NCBI GenBank assembly: GCA_963696645.1
Contig: CAVOKY010000007.1
Span: 434,001-498,000, forward strand
DNA from: JAMXLO01 sp963696645
Lineage (GTDB): Bacteria > Pseudomonadota > Alphaproteobacteria > Acetobacterales > Acetobacteraceae
Direction of reading: 5' to 3'
Length of the DNA stretch: 64,000 bases
In this document: positions 30,230-38,131 of the stretch, piece by piece
Layout of the letters: each line of letters opens with the position of its first letter
Numbering within the stretch: the stretch's first letter is position 1
Position numbers and translations under genes: made by a program
The notes under the pieces: generated by a model
Database searches by the model: none
What the model was told of the DNA's origin: nothing
Seen by the model: the letters and a program-made list of their open reading frames with translations, nothing else

Positions 30230-31603
30230 TCAATGCGCGAAGCGCGCACGCAGGCGAAACGTTGGTGGATGATCCGGTTGCGTGGTCACGATGGCGACCG
30301 GCATCGGCGGGGGCTCGTCCAGCGATACCTCAAACGCGCGAATTATCGCGGCCAGTACCAATGTCGCCTCGGTTAGTGCGAACTGCGCGCCGACGCAGAT
30401 ACGGGGGCCTGCACCGAATGGCATATACGCAAAGCGCGGGATCTCCGGCGCGCCAGGTAGGAAGCGCGATGGATCGAATGCGTCCGGATCGCGCCATAGC
30501 TGACGATGACGCCCCAGTACCCACGGAGCGATCATCAGCAACGCGCCACGCGGGATGTCGATCGTGCCGGCGCGATCCGCATCGATCGCCTGCCGCACGA
30601 TGGTGAACGCGGGCGGATACAGCCGAAGCGTTTCGCTGACCACAGCGCGCGTGTGAACCAGGCGCGGCAGAATGTCCATCGCCGTGTCAGGCGCGAGGTC
30701 GAATTGCCGAACCTCTTCGGCCACACGCTGCTGCTCGTTCGGTGCACCACAGAGCAGCACCAGCGACCAGAACAGCGCCACTGCGGTGGTTTCGTGTCCG
30801 GCCAGGATCATCGTCGCGACCTGGTCGCGCAACTCCGTCGGCGAAAATCCCTGACCGGACTCCGGATCGCGCGCGGCGAGCAGCAAATCGAACAGGTCGC
30901 GCGGCGCGTCCGTGGGTGATGCGGACTGCCGGGTTTGCATGATCTGTTCGATCAACCCCATCCACTCGCGCTGGAAGCGTCGGCGGCCGACATCACGCAG
31001 CGTTGGAATTGATGATGGCAGCAGCATGTCGAACAGATGTGGCCGCGCGTAGTGGGCATATTCATTCAGCAGCCGGCGCAATGCAGCACCGTGCTGCCGC
31101 ATCTCGAGCGAGAACATCGAGCGCCCTGCGATGTGGAGCGCCAGGTTCTGCATGGCCGCGAGCAGGTCGGCCGGCTGATCCGCCTGCGCCGCAAGCATGC
31201 CGACCGCCTCCTGAGTGCAGCTCACGATGTGGCGTGCCAGCAGCGGCAAGTTGCGAGGCGCGAGCGCCGGTGCGATGGTGCGGCGTTGGAGACGCCAGTC
31301 TTCACCTTCGCTGAGCAGCAGGCCCTTGCCGGTGATCGGGCGCAGGATGCGGATTGAGGCGGGCGAGCGTCGGTAATTGCCCGGGTTGTCAACCAGCACG
31401 CGGTGGATCGCCCCTGGTGCGTTGAGCAGGATGTTACTGCGGCCGAGGAAATGCCGAACCACGACGTCGTCATGGTAGGCAGCCTCAGTCCACATGGTCA
31501 GAGCATTGGTGCGGATGGCGCGGAGGAAGGCGAGGAACGGCAGCGGCGCCATGGGTGGCGGCGGATGCGGTGGGATGAAGTGCGTGGGAGCGACAGCGTC
31601 CAT
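30230..31603 (-). CDS. Cytochrome P450
   Basis: This is a 457-residue soluble P450. The I-helix oxygen-activation motif is AGHETT (residues 268-273), the K-helix ExxR is ETLR (324-327), and the heme loop is FGAGPRICVG with the thiolate Cys about 403. The Pro-rich N-terminus (HFIPPHPPPPMAP) has no membrane anchor. The sequence style (RRTIAPALAPRNLP, GRHRQLWRDPDAFDPSRFLP) fits the bacterial CYP families related to fatty-acid and terpene hydroxylases, but the substrate cannot be read from sequence. No ferredoxin or reductase gene is adjacent. It is divergent from the thiolase/DUF35 pair. Confidence 0.93.
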   Translation of the reverse strand: MDAVAPTHFIPPHPPPPMAPLPFLAFLRAIRTNALTMWTEAAYHDDVVVRHFLGRSNILLNAPGAIHRVLVDNPGNYRRSPASIRILRPITGKGLLLSEGEDWRLQRRTIAPALAPRNLPLLARHIVSCTQEAVGMLAAQADQPADLLAAMQNLALHIAGRSMFSLEMRQHGAALRRLLNEYAHYARPHLFDMLLPSSIPTLRDVGRRRFQREWMGLIEQIMQTRQSASPTDAPRDLFDLLLAARDPESGQGFSPTELRDQVATMILAGHETTAVALFWSLVLLCGAPNEQQRVAEEVRQFDLAPDTAMDILPRLVHTRAVVSETLRLYPPAFTIVRQAIDADRAGTIDIPRGALLMIAPWVLGRHRQLWRDPDAFDPSRFLPGAPEIPRFAYMPFGAGPRICVGAQFALTEATLVLAAIIRAFEVSLDEPPPMPVAIVTTQPDHPPTFRLRARFAH

Positions 31604-31683
31604 GCCCGCAAGCTAGCGCACTTCGCTTGCGGGCGTCATGGTCGGGCTTGCCGCTTGCATCGGCTCATGCGCGGCCGTTGGCG

Positions 31684-31776
31684 CTGAAGCGCCGTTACGA
31701 TCCCGACGGTCTGTTCACCACGCATCATGGCGTGGGCAGCGAGCAATGGAGCCAGGACGGATTCACCTGGATTCAG
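31684..31776 (+). pseudogene. Relic of the C-terminus of a FAD-linked (berberine-bridge type) oxidase
   Basis: In plus-strand frame the stretch LKRRYDPDGLFTTHHGVGSE followed by QWSQDGFTW matches the C-terminal signature of FAD-binding oxidases with a BBE domain (usually YDPDGLFxVHHGVGSExWSxDGF). No start, no FAD domain and no upstream coding sequence remain: the P450 start lies 81 bases upstream on the other strand. The frame is not closed by its own stop until well inside the thiolase gene. It is therefore the 3' scar of a gene removed by deletion or rearrangement. The match rests on recall of the family, not a search. Confidence 0.5.
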
Positions 31777-31852
31777 CGCCGATCGGACCACGCTGGCGCC
31801 CAGGCTACTGATCGGTATACTCGCTCCCATCGTTCGCAAGGGAGAGGGACGC

Positions 31853-33022
31853 ATGAGTTTGAAAGGGGCAGGCTACATCGTTGGGGCATTCGAGCACCCG
31901 ACGCGCAAGGCACCAGACAAGTCGGTGACGCTGCTGCATGCCGAATGCGCCAAGGGCGCATTGGACGATGCCGGCCTGACCAAGGACGATATCGACGGCT
32001 ACTTCTGCGCCGGCGACGCGCCTGGCCTCGGCCCGCTGTCGATGGTCGACTACATGAACCTGAAGTGCCGGCACGTGGACAGCACCGACGTCGGCGGTTC
32101 GTCGTACCAGGTCGCGGTCGGCCACGCGCTGGAATCCATCGCCGCCGGACGCTGCAGCATCGCACTGATCACGTTGGCCGGCCGGCCGCGCAGCGAAGGC
32201 ATGGCGACCGGCACCGCGCCGCGCGCCGGCAGTCCCGCGCAGCCCGAGGTGCAGTTCGAATTCCCGTACGGCCCGGCCACAGCGAACATGTACGCCATGT
32301 GCGCCGCGCGTCACATGCATGAGTACGGCACCACCAGCGAACAGCTCGCCTGGATCAAGGTCGCCGCATCGCATCACGCACAGCACAACCCGCACGCCAT
32401 GCTGCGCGACGTCGTGACAGTGGAGGACGTGGTGAAATCGCCGATGGTCGCCACGCCGCTGCATCGGCTGGATTGCTGCGTGATCAGCGATGGCGGCGGC
32501 GCGTTGATCGTCACCAGGCCGGAGATCGCGAAAAGTCTCAAGCGGCCGCAGGTGAAAGTGATCGGCGTCGGTGAATCGCCGAAGCACCAGGCGGGCGGCG
32601 AGATCGATCTGACGTTTTCCGCGGCGCGCTGGTCGGGACCGCCGGCGTGGGAGATGGCGGGCATCAAGCCGTCCGACATCAAATACGCCTCGATCTACGA
32701 CAGCTTCACCATCACCGTGCTGATGCAGTTGGAGGATCTGGGGTTCTGCGAGAAGGGGCACGGAGGAAGGTTTGTTTCCGACGGCAACCTGATCTCCGGC
32801 GTTGGCAAGCTGCCATTCAATACCGACGGCGGCGGCCTGTGCAGCAACCATCCCGCGAACCGTGGCGGCATCACCAAGATCATCGAGGCGGTGCGGCAGT
32901 TGCGCGGCGAAGCACATCCGGCGGTGCAGGTGAAGAATTGCAACCTCGCGATCGCGCATGGCACGGGCGGCTCGCTCGGCACGCGGCACTGCGGCAGCAC
33001 TGTGATTCTGGAGCGGGAGTGA
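31853..33022 (+). CDS. Thiolase-like protein (lipid-transfer/Ltp type)
   Basis: This is a 389-residue thiolase-superfamily protein starting MSLKGAGYIVGAFEHPTRKA behind GGAGAGGG. The usual N-terminal nucleophile Cys is absent: the corresponding loop reads VDSTDVGGSSYQVAVGHALE (Ser-Ser about residue 81). The C-terminal CNLAIAHGTGGSLGTRHCGS keeps a Cys and the His-Gly of the family. Thiolase homologues without the first Cys, paired with a DUF35 protein, include aldolases of steroid side-chain degradation (Ltp2) and acyl-transfer proteins. The DUF35 gene follows after five bases. The function is therefore likely C-C bond cleavage or acyl handling on a CoA ester, substrate unknown. Confidence 0.85.
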   Translation: MSLKGAGYIVGAFEHPTRKAPDKSVTLLHAECAKGALDDAGLTKDDIDGYFCAGDAPGLGPLSMVDYMNLKCRHVDSTDVGGSSYQVAVGHALESIAAGRCSIALITLAGRPRSEGMATGTAPRAGSPAQPEVQFEFPYGPATANMYAMCAARHMHEYGTTSEQLAWIKVAASHHAQHNPHAMLRDVVTVEDVVKSPMVATPLHRLDCCVISDGGGALIVTRPEIAKSLKRPQVKVIGVGESPKHQAGGEIDLTFSAARWSGPPAWEMAGIKPSDIKYASIYDSFTITVLMQLEDLGFCEKGHGGRFVSDGNLISGVGKLPFNTDGGGLCSNHPANRGGITKIIEAVRQLRGEAHPAVQVKNCNLAIAHGTGGSLGTRHCGSTVILERE

Positions 33023-33027
33023 TCGAC

Positions 33028-33426
33028 ATGGCTTACGTTCAACGCAAGGTTCCGTTCGTCGGCACGCCCGATACCAATCCGGAAACCAAGCCGTTCTGGG
33101 ATGGCTGTGCCGCTGGCAAGCTGGTGCTGCCGCGCTGCAAGGACACCGGAAAGTTCATCTGGTATCCGCGCGCGATCTCGCCGTTCACCTTCGGCCCTGT
33201 GGAGTGGGTGGAGGTTTCCGGCAAGGGCAAGATCTACACGCTCAGTATCATGGCGCGCGCCGAGGTGCCGTATGCGATCGCATATGTGACGCTGGATGAA
33301 GGGCCGTCGATGATGACCAACATTGTTGATTGCGACTTCAATACGCTGAAGATCGGCCAGGCCGTGAAGCTGAAGTTCGTGCCTAGCGAGAACGGTCCGC
33401 CGATCCCGATGTTTGCCCCTGCGTAG
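33028..33426 (+). CDS. DUF35 / OB-fold Zn-ribbon partner of the thiolase-like protein
   Basis: This is a 132-residue protein with the DUF35 layout: an N-terminal helix (NPETKPFWDGCAAGKLVLPR), a rubredoxin-like knuckle, and an OB-fold (WVEVSGKGKIYTLSIMARAE, PYAIAYVTLDEGPSMMTNIV). DUF35 proteins hold acyl-CoA and form complexes with thiolases. The knuckle is degenerate: only one Cys remains (RCKDTGKFIWYPRAIS) where four normally bind zinc, so it probably does not carry the metal. It starts at ATG 33028, five bases behind the thiolase stop. Confidence 0.88.
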   Translation: MAYVQRKVPFVGTPDTNPETKPFWDGCAAGKLVLPRCKDTGKFIWYPRAISPFTFGPVEWVEVSGKGKIYTLSIMARAEVPYAIAYVTLDEGPSMMTNIVDCDFNTLKIGQAVKLKFVPSENGPPIPMFAPA

Positions 33427-33449
33427 GGGGAATCTGGCGGTGCAATGTT

Positions 33450-33483
33450 CTCCCCCTCCCCTTGTGGGAAGGGGCTGGGGGAG
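33450..33483. repeat. C/G-rich imperfect inverted repeat between convergent genes
   Basis: CTCCCCCTCCCCTT and GAAGGGGCTGGGGGAG pair with a short GTGG loop. It lies between the DUF35 gene and a minus-strand gene, so it may end transcription from both sides. The composition resembles the ruvA/ruvB junction element at 8012-8046. Confidence 0.55.
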
Positions 33484-33498
33484 AGCCTTTTGCATACA

Positions 33499-34314
33499 TC
33501 ACTTTCGTGCAGCGATAGCCTTGCGCAAGTCCGTCGCGCGATTGACGAATGCCTTGCCAGGATTATTGCCATGAGGTGGCGACGTGCGGCTCCCTCCAGC
33601 CTTCCTGGCGAGGGCGCGCTGGTCACGGAGATGGCGGTCAACGGCAGAACGAATGTTGCCCTGGACGAGCGGCGGGATCGGTATCTTGTCGTCGCTGTGA
33701 CTACGACCGCTGAACCAGGCACGATGCCACCACTCGCGTAACGCCGGGTCGTACCAGGTCAGATAGCCGCCCTTGATCACCTGGCGCGGTTTGGTGATCG
33801 ACCCCGCAAAGCTGTATCGCACGCTGGTTGTCGGGACGGGATCGAAGAAATTCGGCGTATAGAAGTCGGATACCGCGATGCCGTTCACGTTGTAGGTGGC
33901 ATTGGAGCAAGGGTCGCAGACCTCGACAAGGAACTTCACGCGATCGCGGGGATTGCGCGGCGATTGGCTTGCCACGAGATGCCGGCCCCACGGATCTGCC
34001 AGCAATTCCAGCGTCTCATGGCTTGCAGTGATGCTCCAGTCATCGGTGGCCATCACCAGCGCACTCGGTTCCCCCGAAAGGTCCTCGTGATATCCGGCGG
34101 CTCCGGGGCGATCGAGCGTGTCCCTAATGATGACGGGCCAATAGTCGAGCGGAACGTCCTCCAGGCTATCAAAGGCCGCGACGTTGGCCTGAACGCCCCA
34201 GATGGGGCCGAAGTCGCGCGTCACCTGCTTTTGGATAGCCGCGGCCACGCCAGCGAGGTCGGCCATCTTGACCTTCTTCGTCTCACTCACCAGCGCGACG
34301 TAGCGACTGAGCAT
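33499..34314 (-). CDS. Hypothetical protein with a possible HExxE metal motif
   Basis: This 271-residue protein is not assigned to a family I can name. It is soluble with no signal peptide. A stretch about residues 85-160 looks like a metalloprotein core: MATDDWSITASHETLELLAD (His-Glu-x-x-Glu) and then VEVCDPCSNATYNVNGIAVS and FYTPNFFDP. The SHETLELLADP segment resembles the zincin helix of some uncharacterised peptidases, but HExxE is not a standard HExxH. The C-terminus is basic. It starts behind GCAGGAG and lies 27 bases downstream of the cyclase gene on the same strand, so the two are probably one operon. Confidence 0.7.
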   Translation of the reverse strand: MLSRYVALVSETKKVKMADLAGVAAAIQKQVTRDFGPIWGVQANVAAFDSLEDVPLDYWPVIIRDTLDRPGAAGYHEDLSGEPSALVMATDDWSITASHETLELLADPWGRHLVASQSPRNPRDRVKFLVEVCDPCSNATYNVNGIAVSDFYTPNFFDPVPTTSVRYSFAGSITKPRQVIKGGYLTWYDPALREWWHRAWFSGRSHSDDKIPIPPLVQGNIRSAVDRHLRDQRALARKAGGSRTSPPHGNNPGKAFVNRATDLRKAIAARK

Positions 34315-34341
34315 GCTGTGACTCCTGCGGTGAATACGGCA

Positions 34342-37300
34342 TCAAGCGGGGGGAGCCAGTTGCGAGCCCAGCTCCCGGGCAGAGATAAAATCGGCCAAGG
34401 CATTACCCTCGCTCGTCCGTGAGAGAACCTCTGCCAACACACGATGTGCCGCGTCGTCCCGGCCCTGGCTTTGCAGCAATCTTGCCAGGTCAGTGGCGGC
34501 ACGCATTTCCCACAACATGGCGCCCTGCTCGCGCGCGAGCGAGAGACTTGTCTCGAGCAGCTTGGCCGCTGCTGCCGGGTCGCTTGTCAGGCGCGCGCGC
34601 AACCGTGGGATCTCGGCCTCGCACCAGCGCTCGTTGGTTTTATCCACGAGCTCCGCGGCTCGGCCCAGCAACACATTGGCAGCGTCGCGGTCGCCGTGTG
34701 CTTCCATCAGCTCGGCTGCGGCAAGCACGAAGAATGCGAGCAGGTTCCAGTGCCGCCTGCTCTCGAGGCCTTCGAGCGTGGTGCGCAGACGCTTGCGCAG
34801 TGTCGGGTCACGGTCGGTCTGCAACTGCGCCCAGGTTACAAAGAAAACGCCTTCCCGGCTGCTGTGGAAGGTCTCGTACTGGGCATGATTTTCCAGCAGC
34901 CGGTTGGACAGCTCCATGACCTGCGCCGCATCGCGTCGCAGCAGCCCTTGTACGCATGCCCGTCTGATGCTGAGATTTAGGCTGATCGGATGCGAGATCA
35001 ATTCGGCATGGCGGAGTCCTGCGAGACTTATTGCAAGGCCGGAATCGGGCAGGCCGAGTACGGTCATGCAAATGCCCAGTGCGGCGCACACCGACACCTT
35101 GGGATCGCGCGTGACAGGATTTCTCCCGGTATATTGCGAGAGCGCCTGCTCAAGGTCGTTGCGGGCTTCGCGCAGCCGGCCGAGATACAGCTTGGCGTGG
35201 CCACTGGATCGATGTCCCAGGACCATTGCGTCGATATTGCCGGTTCGTCTGCCAACCTCGAGCGCGCGTTCGCCGTACTCCACAACCTTGTCGAGTTCGG
35301 AATGCGCCAGATGATAGTTTGCCAGGCCGTCATGCACGCGCAGCAGTTCTTCGGTCCCGCCAAGAATCATGCACAGCTCGTGGGCGCGCTCGAACGACGT
35401 ACGCACCTCCGGGTTGCCACCGCCACGCTGTTCCCACAACGCCTGCCCAAGCGCCAGCTGCAGCGCGAGTTCGCTTTGCTGCGTCGCCGGCGTAATCGCC
35501 AGGTTCGCAAGTTGAACGAGTCCCTTGCGTAGATACCCGACGATCTCAGTCAGTGCGAAACGGCCGGTCGCGCGTGCGGCGGCCTTCAGATAGTAGTCAA
35601 CCGCCTTCTCGGCATTTCCTGCCATCGCGAAGTGCGAGGCCAGCAGCTCCGGGGCGGTGGCAGCCGGACCCGTTGGATCTCTTTCCAGTGCTTGCGCGTA
35701 TCGCAGATGAATGCTGCGGCGGCGGTCCCGCAGCATCGACGCATATGCCGCCTCCTGTATCAGCATATGGTGGAACACATAGGTCGCGTCAGGCGGGTGT
35801 CCCTGCGATACGATCAACCCCGCTTCCTCGAGCTCATCCAGTGCCAGTTCGAGACGTGCGGACGGCAAGCCCGAGACGGCCTGCAACATCTCGAAGGAAA
35901 ACTCGCGGCCAATGACGGAGCTCGCCTGCGCCACTTCCCTCCCGGCACCAAGCTGATCCAGCCTGGCCATCAGCAGCGCGTTCAACGTCGTCGGAACCGC
36001 GTCGTCGGGAGGCGACAGAACATTCTCGATGCGGTCGCCATCGCCGTTCACCGGGCCGGCGGTCAAAAGGCTGCGGGTGAGTTCTTCGAGGAACAGCGGA
36101 ACACCTTCGGCACGCTTGACAATGCGCCGGACAATCTCGTCCGACATCGCCTGCTCGCCGGCGACCTGCCGTACCAGCATTGCCGCCTGGTTCCGGTCGA
36201 GCCGATTCAACAGTTGCGTCGTCACCTGCGGATACAGTGACAACAGCAAAGCCCGCTCCGGCCGGGTTGAGACGATGAGCAGTGCCGGGAGACGTTCCAA
36301 CTGTTGCACGACAGAATCGATAAGCTCGAGCGTTGTCGGGTCTGCCCAGTGGAGATCCTCAACATTGGCGAGCAAGGGCGCCTGAGCGGCGAGAGCCTCC
36401 ATGTGCCGAATGACCGCCCTGAAGGTCAGGTCCTTGGTATGCTGCGCCGTACGCTGCGTCAGCGTATCGACATGCGCCGGAATTGACAGAAGGTCTGCCA
36501 GCCAAGAAATTTCTTCCTCATCGAGCCCAGAGGTATTTTCCAGTAGGCTTTGCAGCTTGCTGAACTTGAGCGTCGGCGAGTCCGTGCGTTGGATACCGGC
36601 CGCCGTCTCGAAATACCTGATCAGCGGATAGAGCGGCGTTTCCTGGTAGTTCGGCGAGCAGGGCAGGCGCAACACCGTCCGCCGCGTGCCGTCGAGTCGC
36701 TCCTCGAACTCAGCGATCAGGCGGGACTTGCCAACGCCGGGCTCACCGACCAGCACCACGGCATGGCCGGTGCCCGTCTGGGCCTTCGCCCAGCGGCGTT
36801 GCAGCAGGTCGGTCTCCTCGATGCGGTTGACCAGCGGCAGTTGACCGGTGCGCAAGGCCTCGAACCGGCTCTCGATGGAACTTTCGCGCAGAACCGCCCA
36901 GGGCTCCACCGGGGTCGGAATGCCCTTCAATTCCGTTGGGCCGAGGCTGGCGTATTCGAACATCCCGCCGGTGAGGCGACGGGTCACGTCGTCGATCACC
37001 ACCGTCCCGGGCTCCGCGAGTGTCTGCAGGCGAGCCGCGAGATTCGGCGTCTCGCCAACGACGGAATATTCCAGCGAGGATCCGGCGCCGATCAGGTCGC
37101 CGACAATCACCAGCCCGGTGGCGAGGCCCACGCGCATGGTGAGTGTCCCAGGCGGCCCTGCGACCGTCCGAAGCTGTCCAACCGCCTCGATGATCGCCAG
37201 GCCCGCGCGCACGGCCCGTTCCGCATCGGCTTCATGCGCGCGCGGATAACCGAAGATCGCCAGGTTCCCATCGCCCATGTAGCGGGTTACGAGACCGCCA

Positions 37301-37644
37301 TATCGAGATATCAGGCCGGTGACGCAGGCCCGCCACGCGTCCATCGTGTCCCGCAGGTCTTCCGGGTCAAGCCGGGCGCTCAACGCCGTGGAACCGACCA
37401 TGTCGGCGAACATGATTGTCAGATGGCGTCTCTCGGCGTCCGACGACGCCGGCGTGGGATCTGCGCCCGACGTTGACGCGCCGTCGGACTGTGCCGCTCG
37501 AGCCACGCCGCAATGCCCGCAGAACCGATTGTTCGGCGGATTTTCGCGGCCGCACGTTTGGCAGGACCAGGGAAGCGCGGTACCGCAGTGGCTGCAGAAC
37601 GCCATGCTGCGCGCGACCTGTTCCCCGCACAACGGGCAATTCAT
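34342..37644 (-). CDS. Class III adenylate/guanylate cyclase - AAA ATPase - TPR protein
   Basis: This 1100-residue cytoplasmic protein has four CxxC pairs at its N-terminus (CPLCG, CSHCG, CQTCG, CGHCG), forming two zinc ribbons. A class III nucleotidyl cyclase domain follows (about residues 70-255): metal Asp residues in TIMFADMVGSTALSARLD and RYMGDGNLAIFGYP, transition-state Asn and Arg in ETPNLAARLQTLAEPGTVVI. Next come a STAND/AAA ATPase (GEPGVGKSRLIAEFEE, LLANVEDLHWADPTTLELID) and about 450 residues of helical TPR-like repeats. Such proteins probably couple ligand or partner binding by the repeats to cyclase activity; cAMP or cGMP cannot be decided. The start at 37644 is set by GGAGGA nine bases upstream. 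Confidence 0.92.
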   Translation of the reverse strand: MNCPLCGEQVARSMAFCSHCGTALPWSCQTCGRENPPNNRFCGHCGVARAAQSDGASTSGADPTPASSDAERRHLTIMFADMVGSTALSARLDPEDLRDTMDAWRACVTGLISRYGGLVTRYMGDGNLAIFGYPRAHEADAERAVRAGLAIIEAVGQLRTVAGPPGTLTMRVGLATGLVIVGDLIGAGSSLEYSVVGETPNLAARLQTLAEPGTVVIDDVTRRLTGGMFEYASLGPTELKGIPTPVEPWAVLRESSIESRFEALRTGQLPLVNRIEETDLLQRRWAKAQTGTGHAVVLVGEPGVGKSRLIAEFEERLDGTRRTVLRLPCSPNYQETPLYPLIRYFETAAGIQRTDSPTLKFSKLQSLLENTSGLDEEEISWLADLLSIPAHVDTLTQRTAQHTKDLTFRAVIRHMEALAAQAPLLANVEDLHWADPTTLELIDSVVQQLERLPALLIVSTRPERALLLSLYPQVTTQLLNRLDRNQAAMLVRQVAGEQAMSDEIVRRIVKRAEGVPLFLEELTRSLLTAGPVNGDGDRIENVLSPPDDAVPTTLNALLMARLDQLGAGREVAQASSVIGREFSFEMLQAVSGLPSARLELALDELEEAGLIVSQGHPPDATYVFHHMLIQEAAYASMLRDRRRSIHLRYAQALERDPTGPAATAPELLASHFAMAGNAEKAVDYYLKAAARATGRFALTEIVGYLRKGLVQLANLAITPATQQSELALQLALGQALWEQRGGGNPEVRTSFERAHELCMILGGTEELLRVHDGLANYHLAHSELDKVVEYGERALEVGRRTGNIDAMVLGHRSSGHAKLYLGRLREARNDLEQALSQYTGRNPVTRDPKVSVCAALGICMTVLGLPDSGLAISLAGLRHAELISHPISLNLSIRRACVQGLLRRDAAQVMELSNRLLENHAQYETFHSSREGVFFVTWAQLQTDRDPTLRKRLRTTLEGLESRRHWNLLAFFVLAAAELMEAHGDRDAANVLLGRAAELVDKTNERWCEAEIPRLRARLTSDPAAAAKLLETSLSLAREQGAMLWEMRAATDLARLLQSQGRDDAAHRVLAEVLSRTSEGNALADFISARELGSQLAPPA

Positions 37645-37809
37645 GCACTTCCTCCCAACAGGAGAGCGGCGATCACGCTGCATATCCCTTGGAATGGTGC
37701 AAGAGAAAAATGCCCCTCCGGCTGGGCTGGGTCACCGGAACGCGGGGCGGCTGCCGTGCGAAGCGTGCGCGTATTGCTGCCGCGCGCTTGACCCGTGTCC
37801 GGGAAAGTT

Positions 37810-37883
37810 GTTGCCTGGGTGGGCAACATTCTGCCTGTTCCGCCAGAGTCGCGAGTCGAATACCAGGGTTGCCGATCGGCAAC
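37810..37883. promoter_or_regulatory. Two inverted repeats with identical half-sites upstream of the 37902 gene
   Basis: GTTGCC-N6-GGCAAC (37810-37827) and the perfect palindrome GTTGCC-GATC-GGCAAC (37868-37883) have the same half-sites and centres 57 bases apart. The second lies 19 bases before the start codon of the small gene. Paired sites with different spacers suggest a dimeric regulator, possibly looping. Confidence 0.5.
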
Positions 37884-37901
37884 GTCTAAACAGGAGGCAT
37901 C

Positions 37902-38096
37902 ATGCGACCGTTGCCGACAGATTTGCCGCAAGGCAAGCAACACGGGGTTATCAAAAGCGTTCGTGTCAGCAAGGCAAACCTCGACGATATTGCCCAGTCG
38001 CTGAAAATAACGGGGAAGGCAAAGAAACGCTTGCGCCCCGGAGACCAGGTTCACCTGGTGCGCGAAGCGGCGGACAGTGAAATGAAGCAGGATTAG
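37902..38096 (+). CDS. Small hypothetical basic protein
   Basis: This is a 64-residue protein behind a perfect AGGAGG site (37892-37897). The sequence (KQHGVIKSVRVSKANLDDIA, KAKKRLRPGDQVHLVREAAD) is basic in the middle and has no membrane segment or signal. I do not recognise a family; the RPGDQVHLV end resembles a small beta-barrel strand. It is separated by 35 bases from the P-loop gene downstream, so they are probably co-transcribed. The strong ribosome-binding site and the palindromes upstream support a real gene. Confidence 0.65.
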   Translation: MRPLPTDLPQGKQHGVIKSVRVSKANLDDIAQSLKITGKAKKRLRPGDQVHLVREAADSEMKQD

Positions 38097-38131
38097 CCAA
38101 AGCGCTCGCTGAGGGCGGCGCGGGTGACCCG

